Of a stretch of 64,000 bases of DNA, positions 19,640-28,359 are shown in pieces. The translations under genes and the position numbers were made by a program. The stretch is from contig CAWCVJ010000001.1 in NCBI GenBank assembly GCA_963799065.1, positions 496,001 to 560,000 of the forward strand. The letters are read 5' to 3'. The notes beneath the pieces are model-generated. The model did not search any database and was not told where the DNA came from. It was given only the letters and a program-made list of their open reading frames with translations. The stretch's first letter is position 1. Every line of letters begins with the position of its first letter. Origin of the DNA: JAJPHW01 sp963799065 (GTDB lineage Bacteria; Acidobacteriota; Terriglobia; Terriglobales; Acidobacteriaceae).

Positions 19640-20923
19640 ATGAAGACCAGCCTAGCGGTGGTGGCGCTAAGTTTTGCCGGCGCCGCATTTGCCCAACAGC
19701 AACCCGCAGCCCAGCCGCAAACTCCCGCCGCATCTCAACCGGCGGCGCAACCCGCCGCGCCGCAGCAAAAGAAGGAAATCAAAGATCCCGCCGAATACAA
19801 CGCTTACGTTGGCGCGATTCAGCAGGCTGATCCTGCCGCCAAAATCAGCGGTCTGGAAGCCTTCCTCAAGCAGTACCCCAACAGTGTCATGAAGGTGGAC
19901 GCGCTTGAAGTGCTGATGGGCACCTACGAGCAAACCAACGACGCAGCTAAGATGACCGACGCAGCCAATCGTTTATTGCAGGCTGACCCTAACAATGTGC
20001 GTGCTTATGCGTTGCTGGCATATAGCAGTAAGGCGGCGCAGAATTGGACGGCGGCCAAGGATAACGCGGTGAAGGGACTTGCCGCGCTTCCTCAGCTGAC
20101 CAAGCCGGATGGGGTTTCCGATGCCGATTTCCAGAAGCAAAAGACGCAATTGGGAACGTTGCTCAACAGCGTCGCTGGATTTTCTTCGTTACAGTTGAAA
20201 GATTTGCCGAACGCGCAGAAGTATCTCCGAGCGTCGGTTGAGTCCAACCCGAACAATTTGGAAGATGTTTATCCGTTGGCTCTGGCTTATTTAACGGCGA
20301 ATCCACCGGACTCGCTTAACGGTATCTACTTCATTGCGCGCGCGGCCAACCTGGCAACCGGTGCGGGGCAGACGCAAATTACGAATTACGGTAAGAGCGT
20401 TTACACGAAATACCACGGAACCGCCGATGGATGGGATCAAGTGCTGGCCACGGCCAAGACGACCCCATTGCCGCCCGCCGATTTTGCGGTGACGAAGTAC
20501 GTTCCACCCACCCCAGCGGATCAGGCCGCCGACCTGGTGAAGACGAAGGCTCCCAAAGACATGAGTTTCGCGGAGTGGGAACTTGTGCTTTCAGCGGGTA
20601 AGCCCGAAGATGCAGAGAAAGTCTGGGCCGAAATCAAGGGCAAGCCGCTGCAGATGGTGGCTCAAGTCATCTCCGCGACTTCTGAGAAATTGGAATTGGC
20701 GGGCAGTTCGGATGACATCGATGCCAAGAAAGCAGACATCGAGCTGACCATGACCGGGCCTATCCCGGCCAAGTTGATGCCGAAGGTGGATGAGTCGCTG
20801 CCTTTCCAGGGAACGCCAGCTTCTTATACGCCGAGTCCTTTCGTGATGCAGATGGAGCAAGGAGCATTGCTGACTCAAGCCAAGCCGAAGGCTCCCGTAC
20901 ACAAGCGGCCAGCGGCGCAGTAA
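19640..20923 (+). CDS. exported TPR-like protein
   Basis: A 427-residue protein with a signal peptide (MKTSLAVVALSFAGAAFAQQ) and a Pro/Ala/Gln-rich linker (about 20-45). Residues about 50-250 have the helical repeats of tetratricopeptide type: AYVGAIQQADPAAKISGLEAF, LLQADPNNVRAYALLAY, AQKYLRASVESNPNNLEDVYPLALAYL. The C-terminal region is beta-like and ends in a basic tail (KPKAPVHKRPAAQ). TPR proteins act as protein-protein scaffolds in the periplasm; the partner is unknown. It has its own promoter and a perfect terminator, so it is a stand-alone, probably well expressed gene. Confidence 0.8.
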   Translation: MKTSLAVVALSFAGAAFAQQQPAAQPQTPAASQPAAQPAAPQQKKEIKDPAEYNAYVGAIQQADPAAKISGLEAFLKQYPNSVMKVDALEVLMGTYEQTNDAAKMTDAANRLLQADPNNVRAYALLAYSSKAAQNWTAAKDNAVKGLAALPQLTKPDGVSDADFQKQKTQLGTLLNSVAGFSSLQLKDLPNAQKYLRASVESNPNNLEDVYPLALAYLTANPPDSLNGIYFIARAANLATGAGQTQITNYGKSVYTKYHGTADGWDQVLATAKTTPLPPADFAVTKYVPPTPADQAADLVKTKAPKDMSFAEWELVLSAGKPEDAEKVWAEIKGKPLQMVAQVISATSEKLELAGSSDDIDAKKADIELTMTGPIPAKLMPKVDESLPFQGTPASYTPSPFVMQMEQGALLTQAKPKAPVHKRPAAQ

Positions 20924-20942
20924 TCGTTCTTCAAAGCAAGAC

Positions 20943-20973
20943 AAAAGGCAGCCTGTTCGCAGGCTGCCTTTTT
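20943..20973 (+). terminator. rho-independent terminator
   Basis: A 13-bp perfect stem (AAAAGGCAGCCTG / CAGGCTGCCTTTT) closed by a TTCG tetraloop, with a further T. It serves the TPR gene and, through its A/T flanks, possibly the convergent Fis-type gene. Confidence 0.93.
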
Positions 20974-20991
20974 CATTTATAACTGCCTGCT

Positions 20992-21267
20992 CTAGCGGGC
21001 TGCTTTCTTCTCATAGACGAAAGCCCTGGCGCTACGGGGCGGGCGCTTGCCGTCCCGCATCTGCCGCACATCGATTTTGAGTTCAGACATGGTCCGGCTT
21101 AGCGTGTTGCGATGCATGCCGAGCTGGCGTGCTGCTTTGCACTGATTGCCCTGATTCTCCTGCAACACCGTCAGGATGAAGCGCTTCTTGAACTCGCGCA
21201 GGGCTTCGGAATAAAGGATGTTGCTTTTGTACATCTGCATGATGAGTGCTTCGAGTTGATCTTTCAC
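20992..21267 (-). CDS. Fis-family helix-turn-helix regulator
   Basis: A 91-residue protein starting from GTG (VKDQLEALIMQMYKSNILYSEA). The C-terminal half is a Fis-type HTH: FKKRFILTVLQENQGNQCKAARQLGMHRNTLSRTMSEL, the same motif as the DNA-binding end of NtrC-type activators, here without receiver or AAA+ domains. It likely acts as a nucleoid or local regulator. The tail is basic. It is followed (upstream on this strand) by cvpA and purC with short gaps, which suggests a common transcription unit starting at the purC promoter. Confidence 0.85.
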   Translation of the reverse strand: MKDQLEALIMQMYKSNILYSEALREFKKRFILTVLQENQGNQCKAARQLGMHRNTLSRTMSELKIDVRQMRDGKRPPRSARAFVYEKKAAR

Positions 21268-21322
21268 AGGATTCTCTTTTCCCCTAGTTCTTATTCCACT
21301 GGACAATTATGAATACGACAGC

Positions 21323-21880
21323 TTACTTGCTCGACCTCGCGTTAGCCGCGGACTTTGCCGCCTCGGCCTCGTGCTTGACCAGGGCAAGGCCCTGATAGAA
21401 GCGCGCTCGCAACTCAGCCGGGGCCAACCATGTTGCAGCGCGGCCCACGACCAAGAAATACGGAGCTAGTTGCGAACCCTGAAGCCACTGCGACGTGGGC
21501 GTGAATGCCGCCACCGCCAGCAAAACCAGCGCCACCGTCAGGCCACCTCGCAAGACCCCGATTACTCCGCCCAGAAGGCGATCCAGAGCGCTCAATCCGG
21601 TCTTCTTCATCAACCACCGAGCCAGACTGCCCAAAATTCCCGCGACGATCATCACTGCGAAAAAAATAAGCAGGAACGCCGCGATCTCCGCGAACCATGT
21701 TGCTTTCAAGTAATGCTCAAACCACAACGCGAGCGGGCGATACTGCCATGCCGCGATTAGATAACCGAACACCAATCCGGCGATGTTGAAGGCTTCCTGA
21801 AAGAAGCCGGACACGATCGCCTGCACTACAAAAAGCAGAACCGCCGCGAGGATGATCCAATCCAGGACGTTCAGAGTCAT
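21323..21880 (-). CDS. cvpA: CvpA family membrane protein
   Basis: A 185-residue inner-membrane protein with four likely membrane segments: LDWIILAAVLLFVVQAIVSGF, FNIAGLVFGYLIAAW, FAEIAAFLLIFFAVMIVAGIL and RGGLTVALVLLAVAAF. The CvpA signature GFFQEAFNIAGLVFGY is present. CvpA supports colicin V export and purine-related envelope phenotypes in E. coli, where it neighbours purF; here it follows purC on the same strand after 27 bases, echoing the purine link. Confidence 0.88.
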   Translation of the reverse strand: MTLNVLDWIILAAVLLFVVQAIVSGFFQEAFNIAGLVFGYLIAAWQYRPLALWFEHYLKATWFAEIAAFLLIFFAVMIVAGILGSLARWLMKKTGLSALDRLLGGVIGVLRGGLTVALVLLAVAAFTPTSQWLQGSQLAPYFLVVGRAATWLAPAELRARFYQGLALVKHEAEAAKSAANARSSK

Positions 21881-21907
21881 GGTTTCGCGTCCCCCGGTTT
21901 CGCGTTT

Positions 21908-22819
21908 CTAGGCATGCAGCTTCTGTCCTGTCAGGCGCTCGCAGGCCTCCACATACTTGTCGCTGGTGCGTTTGGCGACTTCGTCAGGGAGCGCTGGCGC
22001 GGGCGGCAATTTATTCCAGTGAATTTCTTCCAAATAATCGCGAACATACTGTTTGTCGTACGAAGCCTGCGCCCGGCCCGGCTCATATTGGTCGGCGGGC
22101 CAGAAGCGCGACGAATCGGGCGTCAGGACTTCATCGGCTAGCGTAATGCCTTGTGGCCCCATGCCGAATTCAAACTTGGTATCTGCGATGATGATGCCTT
22201 TCTGTAGCGCGTGAGCTGAAGCCTTGGCGTAAATCTTTAGAGTAAGATCGCGCAGTTTTGCACTGGCCTCGGCGCCGACGATTTTCGTCATTACTTCGAA
22301 GGGAATGTTTTCGTCGTGGCCGCTGGCCGCCTTGGTGGCGGGCGTGAATAACGGTTCCGGAAGCTTGTCCGATTCTTTCAGTCCGGCTGGCAGACGGATG
22401 CCGCAAATGGCGCTGCTGGCGCGGTATTCCTTCCATGCCGATCCGGAAAGATAACCGCGCACGACGCACTCGACGGGAAACATATGGGCGCGTTGCACGA
22501 TCATGGAACGGCCGCGAAGGTGTTCGGCATACTTCTGCAATTCGGCTGGGTATTGATTTACGTCAGCGGTCACGACGTGATTGGCAGTAATGTCCTTGAG
22601 GAAGTCGAACCAAAAAAGCGAAATCTGTGTGAGCACCTGACCCTTGCGCGGGATGCCCGTGGCCAGAACATAATCGAATGCCGAAAGACGATCGGTGGCG
22701 ACGAAGAGGAGCCGGTCGTTATCCAAACTGTACACATCTCGAACCTTGCCGCTGGCGTGAAGTCTTAGATCCGGAAAGTCGGTTTGCAACAGGACGTTGT
22801 CGAGAATGTTTGCGCTCAT
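21908..22819 (-). CDS. purC: phosphoribosylaminoimidazole-succinocarboxamide synthase
   Basis: SAICAR synthetase, 303 residues, of the longer eukaryote/actinobacterial type. It joins CAIR and aspartate with ATP in purine synthesis. Motifs: ASGKVRDVYSL, LFVATDRLSAFDYVLATGIP, VVRGYLSGSAWKEY, LPEPLFTPATKA, IADTKFEFG and LADEVLTPDSSRFWP. A good promoter lies upstream. Downstream on the same strand are cvpA and a Fis-type regulator. Confidence 0.96.
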   Translation of the reverse strand: MSANILDNVLLQTDFPDLRLHASGKVRDVYSLDNDRLLFVATDRLSAFDYVLATGIPRKGQVLTQISLFWFDFLKDITANHVVTADVNQYPAELQKYAEHLRGRSMIVQRAHMFPVECVVRGYLSGSAWKEYRASSAICGIRLPAGLKESDKLPEPLFTPATKAASGHDENIPFEVMTKIVGAEASAKLRDLTLKIYAKASAHALQKGIIIADTKFEFGMGPQGITLADEVLTPDSSRFWPADQYEPGRAQASYDKQYVRDYLEEIHWNKLPPAPALPDEVAKRTSDKYVEACERLTGQKLHA

Positions 22820-22847
22820 GGTGTGAAATTTGCGGGAGCAGAACTGA

Positions 22848-22875
22848 ATTCTAGTCGCTTAGAATTTTTTGTCAA
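22848..22875 (-). promoter_or_regulatory. purC promoter
   Basis: On the minus strand: perfect TTGACA, 16 bases, TAGAAT. It predicts a leader of about 20-25 bases. The surrounding DNA is AT-rich compared with the window. Confidence 0.65.
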
Positions 22876-22945
22876 CGATTGCGATGGGCAAACTTTTTCA
22901 TTTATTTTTTATGCGCGCCGGACAATAAGATTGACAGAAGCAAAG

Positions 22946-22982
22946 GAGCCTGAAACCTTCGGTGGGCGGGGCTTTCAGGCTC
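22946..22982 (-). terminator. hairpin after smc, possible terminator
   Basis: A 10-bp perfect stem (GAGCCTGAAA / TTTCAGGCTC) around a 17-base GC-rich loop, about 75 bases past the smc stop. There is no uridine run on the minus strand, so it may be only an RNA-stabilising stem. Confidence 0.4.
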
Positions 22983-23054
22983 TGCTGAGGTGTGGAAAAA
23001 CTGAGGAAGGGGGTGGATAAGTCAGCGCGCCGCTCGTCCTGCGATGGCAGACAA

Positions 23055-26000
23055 TTATGCAGTCGCGCCGAATCGCACCGACACGAGTTTGGAAACGCCC
23101 GGCTCCTGCATGGTGACGCCATAGAGAACCGGGGCGATGCTCATGGTTTTCTTGCTGTGCGTGATGAGCACGAACTGAGTTTGAATGCTCATCTCCCTCA
23201 CCAGCTCGGTGAATCGCCCGATGTTGGCCTCATCCAGCGGGGCGTCGACTTCGTCGAGAATGCAGAACGGGCTGGGCGCATATTGGAAGATGCCGACCAA
23301 CAGAGACAATGCCGTCAAAGCTTTTTCACCGCCGGAGAGTAGAAGAACGTTTTGCAATTTCTTTCCCGGAGGCGAGGCCACAACGTCAATGCCGCTTTCG
23401 GCGGTGTTGACTTCGTCGGTGAGGCGCATGAATGCCTGTCCGCCGCCGAACAGTTTGCGGAAAGTGATTTGGAAGTTTTCGTTGATCCGCTGGAAAGCTT
23501 CGTTGAATTTCTGCTGTGAGATGCCATCGATTTCGTGGATGGTCGCCCGAGTATTCTCGATAGAATCCAACAAGTCTTTGCGCTGCGTATCAAGGAAGCC
23601 GTGGCGTTCCGCGCTTTCCTTGTATTCATCCAGCGCCATCATGTTGACCGGGCCCATGGCATCCAGGCGCGAACGCATCTCGCGATACTGCCGGTCTTTT
23701 TCCAGCAATTCGTCGCCAGCGATGGGGGAAAGCTCATGGCTTGCGAGCAGATCGGGTTTGGTCACGCCAAGTTCGTTCAGGCAGGTTTCGGCGAGATGAT
23801 CGTCGTCCGATGTGAGTCGGGCGGCGGAGGCGGAGAGCTCGCCACGCTGGTCGCGCGCTGAACTCAGGTTGCGCCGGACTTCGCGCAACGATTCTTCGAG
23901 TTCGACCGTCCGGGCCTGCAAGCGATCGACCTGGCCTTGCAATAAGGATTCGTGGGCTTCGAGGGATTGCCGCGACGAATCATGCTCGATCATTTGTTCG
24001 GCGATGGTTTGATTTTCCATGCCTCGTTGCGCCTGCTCGGCGCGCGCGCCGTCGATTTGGGCGAGGAGAGAGGCCACGCGTTGGCCCAGTTCCGCCACTA
24101 ATGACTGTACGCGTTCCAGGCCAGAAGCCGCCGCCCGCCGCCGCTCTTCTAGTGCGGCTGCTTCCGCCCGGGTCTCGGAAACGGACTGCGAAGTTGCGTC
24201 GCGGCGTTCGCGGAGCGCCGTCAGTTGCAGCTGAGACTCCGCCGCGCGCAGCTCCATTTCAGATTGGGCCGCTTCCAGCGCGGCGATCTGCTCGTGGCAG
24301 GCGGCGATGATTCCTTGCTGCATTTCACGATCGGAAGTCAGACGCTGCAGGTCTTGTTCGGAGATTCGCTTGCGGTCGGCAACGCGAGTCATTTCGGCGT
24401 CGAGTTGGCGGAGCATGTGGCCGGAGGTCATCGCCCGCTTATCGGCTTCGCGCTTTTCGTGTTCTAAAACGTCGAGGCGGGAAGTGAGATCGCGAATCTC
24501 GCGCCCCAGCGTGAGGACGCGGGTTTCCTCCTGTCGCAATCCATTCTCGAGGTCGCCGAGCAGGCGCATGAGATCGCGAAGTTCGCGCTTCATCGAGAGC
24601 GGCCCCTCGGAACGCTGTTTGCCGCCGGTGACGGTCACGTTGTGGAAACACTCGCCGGATTGCGAGAGGAAAAATGCATCGGGATTTTCCAAAGCCAGAT
24701 CGCGACCCACCTTGGGATCGGGAACGATGTAGCCGTCGCGCAATTTGGGCAGAATCACTTCCAGTGACTTGCCGAAGCCATCGAGCACGCGAATCGCACT
24801 CTTGAGCGGGATAACCGGATGATTGGGCGGCGCGTGATGCAAGTTCTCGTCGACCACGAAGGAAAACTTGGCCTGCGAATCCTCCGGATGGACTAGAAAG
24901 GTGGCACGCCCATCGACGTCGGAACGCAGTAGGCGCAGGCCTTCGTCGGCCGCGTCCCACGATTTCACGACGATGTAGTTCAGTTCGTCTCGGAGAAAAT
25001 CTTCGACCACGCCTTCGTAGCGATTTTCGACTTCGAGGAAATCCGCCAGCACTCCCACCGGAGCCAAGCCTCCATTCATCGTGCCCGATTGAAACAAGCG
25101 ACGAACGGACTCCGTTGAGTAGCCGTGCTCCGCGATCATCGCTTCCAGCGAGCCACGCTTGCCGGACGCCGTTGCGAATTCGGCGCGCAGGCCGTCCAAC
25201 GAGGCTTTTGCGGAGGTCTCCTCCGCGCGCTTGCGATCAAGGCTGCCGCGAGTTTCTGCGATCTCCGCGCTGAGGCTGGCTACACGTTGCGATACGCTTT
25301 CAAATTCGAGCGCAGTCTGTCCACGCTGACCGCCGAATGCTTCGACCTGAGTGCTCGCCGCAGCGATCTCGGTTTGCAGGCGAGCGCTTTCGCGTTCGAC
25401 CGCCGCGAGACGTTCTTCCGCTTGGGTCCGGCGATTGCGCTGCGATGCGACCGATCCCATATTCTCCAGGAGGGCACGGCGGTTACTCTCCAGCGCAGCT
25501 TCCACTTCTGTGAGTGCTCGCGCCGCTGCCATCGCGGCCTGCTGGGCCTTCGTCAGTTCGGCTTGCGCCGCGGCTGCCTCGGTTCCTGCGGATTGCGCAG
25601 AGGCAATGCTGCGATCGCGCTCAGCTACCAAACCGCTCAGCCGCTCCTTTGATTGTGCCAACTCGGCTTCCGACGCGGCCACGCGCGCAGTCAACTCCAG
25701 GCAGCGTTCTTCGTTGTTACGGAGTCTCGCTTGCCCGCGATCGATTTCCATGCGAAGCTGCGCGATGCGTTCGCGATTCTCTCGCAGGTCATTTTCCGAA
25801 GCTCGGATGCCTTGATTCGTTTCGCGATGTTCGGTCTCGAATTTTTCCGCCAACTCCTCCTGGTCTTTAATCGCGGAGATCAATGAGTTCATTTGGGATT
25901 CGATCTCGACGCGCTCGGATTGCAACTGCGAGAATCGCCCCGTCAGAACTTCACGTAATGCGGTCCGCATTTCTTCGCGCAGTTTGGCGTAGCGCTCCGC

Positions 26001-26870
26001 CTTCGCGGCTTGGCGCTTCAGCGAATTCATCTGCCGCGTGACTTCCTCGAAGATATCGTTCACGCGCGAAAGATTTTGTTTGGCATCTTCCAGACGCGCC
26101 TCGGCGAGACGTTTCTTCGTCTTGAACTTCGTAATCCCGGCCGCTTCTTCCAAAATCGCGCGCCGATCAGTGGGACGGCTGCTGAGAATCTGGCCAATTC
26201 GTCCCTGCTCGATCAGCGCGTACGACTCCGGCCCGAGACCCGTTCCCATGAACAGTTCTTGAATATCGCGCAGGCGGCAGAGTTTTCCGTTGAGCAAGTA
26301 TTCGCTCTCGCCGGAGCGGAATAGCCGGCGCGTCACCATAATTTCTCCGGCTCGGGCCGACTGCTGAAATTTTCTGCGCCGGATCTTCAACACTACGAGG
26401 GGGCCGACAGCTTCAGCCACTTCGCTTTCACCCTCGGCTTCTTCGGCTTTGCCAGGCCACGCTTCCTCGGTCGCCCGCTCGGTGTCTTCTGAGGCGCGGG
26501 CGCGCACTTCCGCTTCGTCCCAATCACCCGAAGTTTCCGTCGGCAAATTCTCCTGAACGTCGACTTCGGTCGGCTGACCTGCGTCTGGTCCGTCGTATAT
26601 TTCCGGATCGATTAGCGTCAGCGAGACTTCCGCCATGCCATTCGGCTTGCGATCACGCGTGCCGGCAAAGATTACATCTTCCATGCGCGAGCCGCGCAGA
26701 GTTTTGGCGGACTGTTCGCCCAGCACCCACGAGATGGCATCCGCGATATTCGACTTGCCGCAGCCATTTGGCCCGATGATCGCCGCGACGCCATCGCCGT
26801 GAAACTTCAACTCCGTGCGATCGCAAAACGATTTGAAGCCCAGAATTTGCAGTCTCTTTAGCTTAAGCAA
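23055..26870 (-). CDS. smc: chromosome segregation protein SMC
   Basis: A 1271-residue condensin ATPase. The N-terminal head has Walker A GPNGCGKSN (about 33-41) and FKSFCDRTEL. The two long coiled coils are broken by a hinge near residues 600-760 (VLADFLEVENRYEGVVEDFL). The C-terminal head has signature LLSGGEKALTALSLLVGIF and Walker B CILDEVDAPLDEANIGRF. Between SLTL (about 83-86) and EIMVTRRLFRSGESEY (about 176) lies a roughly 85-residue, Glu/Asp/Ala-rich insert absent from the Bacillus protein. The gene is not accompanied by scpA or scpB here. Confidence 0.97.
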   Translation of the reverse strand: MLKLKRLQILGFKSFCDRTELKFHGDGVAAIIGPNGCGKSNIADAISWVLGEQSAKTLRGSRMEDVIFAGTRDRKPNGMAEVSLTLIDPEIYDGPDAGQPTEVDVQENLPTETSGDWDEAEVRARASEDTERATEEAWPGKAEEAEGESEVAEAVGPLVVLKIRRRKFQQSARAGEIMVTRRLFRSGESEYLLNGKLCRLRDIQELFMGTGLGPESYALIEQGRIGQILSSRPTDRRAILEEAAGITKFKTKKRLAEARLEDAKQNLSRVNDIFEEVTRQMNSLKRQAAKAERYAKLREEMRTALREVLTGRFSQLQSERVEIESQMNSLISAIKDQEELAEKFETEHRETNQGIRASENDLRENRERIAQLRMEIDRGQARLRNNEERCLELTARVAASEAELAQSKERLSGLVAERDRSIASAQSAGTEAAAAQAELTKAQQAAMAAARALTEVEAALESNRRALLENMGSVASQRNRRTQAEERLAAVERESARLQTEIAAASTQVEAFGGQRGQTALEFESVSQRVASLSAEIAETRGSLDRKRAEETSAKASLDGLRAEFATASGKRGSLEAMIAEHGYSTESVRRLFQSGTMNGGLAPVGVLADFLEVENRYEGVVEDFLRDELNYIVVKSWDAADEGLRLLRSDVDGRATFLVHPEDSQAKFSFVVDENLHHAPPNHPVIPLKSAIRVLDGFGKSLEVILPKLRDGYIVPDPKVGRDLALENPDAFFLSQSGECFHNVTVTGGKQRSEGPLSMKRELRDLMRLLGDLENGLRQEETRVLTLGREIRDLTSRLDVLEHEKREADKRAMTSGHMLRQLDAEMTRVADRKRISEQDLQRLTSDREMQQGIIAACHEQIAALEAAQSEMELRAAESQLQLTALRERRDATSQSVSETRAEAAALEERRRAAASGLERVQSLVAELGQRVASLLAQIDGARAEQAQRGMENQTIAEQMIEHDSSRQSLEAHESLLQGQVDRLQARTVELEESLREVRRNLSSARDQRGELSASAARLTSDDDHLAETCLNELGVTKPDLLASHELSPIAGDELLEKDRQYREMRSRLDAMGPVNMMALDEYKESAERHGFLDTQRKDLLDSIENTRATIHEIDGISQQKFNEAFQRINENFQITFRKLFGGGQAFMRLTDEVNTAESGIDVVASPPGKKLQNVLLLSGGEKALTALSLLVGIFQYAPSPFCILDEVDAPLDEANIGRFTELVREMSIQTQFVLITHSKKTMSIAPVLYGVTMQEPGVSKLVSVRFGATA

Positions 26871-27369
26871 TGTGAACCTCTTTTCTTATGCTGCAATCTC
26901 ATTGCGAGTGACTCGCGATCCCCATCCGCCGTTACCACTAAGGTTCGTCTTCGCGTAGCGAGCACAATTCCTTCTGCCATTCGGACGCGTCTGCCTGAAT
27001 TGCTCTTAACTGTAATCGTCTGCGGAGGCAGGGGTCAAGAGTGAAAACACGATATATGGTGTGCCATTGCATGATACCCCATCATTTTGCACAAGGAATG
27101 TAGCAATGGCTCGAATTCGTGGTGCGAGGTCGGAAGGAAGGAAGAATCGCGAGAGCACTTCCACGGTAACGGATTGGGCGTCGTCGCACAAGGTCCGGGA
27201 GGGTTTGTTGACGGAGGATCCCCGAGTTGCGCGATCAATGGCCGGCCTTAGATCGAGCTTGAAGTCTGCCCTTGCCCTTGGGTTGGGGGATGGAGGAATG
27301 GATCTTTCGGTAAACCGCCATACGATGCCATCCCGAGAGCGACGCGCTCAACACGGGCAGGCGGCGATT
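26871..27369. other. 499-base region without a convincing gene
   Basis: It lies between smc and the convergently placed end of a GNAT gene, both on the minus strand. Short open frames exist in both directions but show no family-like sequence and no good ribosome site. Around 27030-27075 there is a distinctive string GGGGTCAAGAGTGAAAACAC followed by ATATATGG, reminiscent of degraded transposon or REP ends. The smc promoter should lie within 26871-26950, but I cannot pick one with confidence. Confidence 0.4.
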
Positions 27370-28296
27370 TTAGAGAGAAGTATCCAAATCGATGAGTGCG
27401 CCGCCTTTTTCCAAGAGGTAGGATCCCGGGCCTTGGCGCCCACGAACATGGCGGCAGAAGTCGGCGACGAAGTATCCCGCGCTCAAGGCCTCGGTGAACG
27501 CCCAACGGGTTGCAGTTCGCCACTCGCGGGCCAACGTGAGATCGTCTCTTTCCACCGCTGCCATATCGCTTGGAATTTCGATGGCGACCCGTTGGCGTGC
27601 GAGACACGTAGCGAGGTCGGCGCGGATAGGGGCGCCACTTGCGTCAAAGCGAACCAGGGGAGGCAAGGTTGTCAGCGCATCGAGCACGACGGGGCGGCTT
27701 TCTTCGCCTGCGATTCTCTTTTGTACGCGGCGGCTGGCGATCGGCCAGGTCATCCATAGCCGATCCGTGCCGTTCTGATGGAGCAAGCTGGATGTATGCG
27801 GCCCGTAGAAGTCGGCGTTGTAACGCTGCGAAAGTGCGCCAAGTTTGGTGAAGTTGAGGTGCGCGTTGGGGCTTTGGAGGGGATCGAACGTCCATGTGAT
27901 TTCGCGAATGCCCACGCTGCCATGCTTGGGATCGCTGCCCACGTTCACTTTTACGGTCAAAGCTCGCTCTCGTTGGGCCAGCTTCAAGCGATATCCGAGA
28001 TCGCCATTCTGATACTTGGGCAGAACGCCAAGCATGTGGGAGTGCATATTCAGCCGCTGATTGTCGACGCCGAAAAATCCGCAAGCGAAGCCAACGAGCT
28101 GTTGCCGGTCGAAGGCGCCAATCCAGTGATTGCCTGATTCCTGGAATGCGATCGCGACGGTTGTCGGCAGCACGTCGATGTCGGCCAGAGACCAAATTTC
28201 GCGTTCGGCGGCTTCGACCTGGTGAAAGTCGTCCAGAGTCGCGAGCTCGCGAATAATCACGTTGCTTGGACGCAAATTCTTTTCGTGCGCTTCCAT
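27370..28296 (-). CDS. GNAT-superfamily acetyltransferase (COG3375-like)
   Basis: About 308 residues from the ATG before EAHEKNLRPSNVIIREL (a TTG four codons earlier is possible). The N-terminal half follows the pattern of the large predicted GNAT proteins of COG3375: VEAAEREIWSLADIDVLP, WIGAFDRQQLVGFACGF, HSHMLGVLPKYQNGDLGYRLKLAQRERAL, and ITWTFDPLQSPNAHLNFTKLGAL. In some genomes these sit beside o-succinylbenzoate synthase genes, but no menaquinone gene is near here. The C-terminal part ends in GSYLLEKG. Substrate unknown. Confidence 0.82.
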   Translation of the reverse strand: MEAHEKNLRPSNVIIRELATLDDFHQVEAAEREIWSLADIDVLPTTVAIAFQESGNHWIGAFDRQQLVGFACGFFGVDNQRLNMHSHMLGVLPKYQNGDLGYRLKLAQRERALTVKVNVGSDPKHGSVGIREITWTFDPLQSPNAHLNFTKLGALSQRYNADFYGPHTSSLLHQNGTDRLWMTWPIASRRVQKRIAGEESRPVVLDALTTLPPLVRFDASGAPIRADLATCLARQRVAIEIPSDMAAVERDDLTLAREWRTATRWAFTEALSAGYFVADFCRHVRGRQGPGSYLLEKGGALIDLDTSL

Positions 28297-28359
28297 GCTC
28301 GATTCCAACCGGAGCCGCAGTCTATCAGGCCGCTGCGTCTCATGCTAGATTGAATCTTC

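Noticed and set aside
27061..27759. 232-codon plus-strand frame overlapping the GNAT gene
   Set aside because: Most of it is antisense to a gene with family-like sequence; its free part shows no domain or ribosome site.
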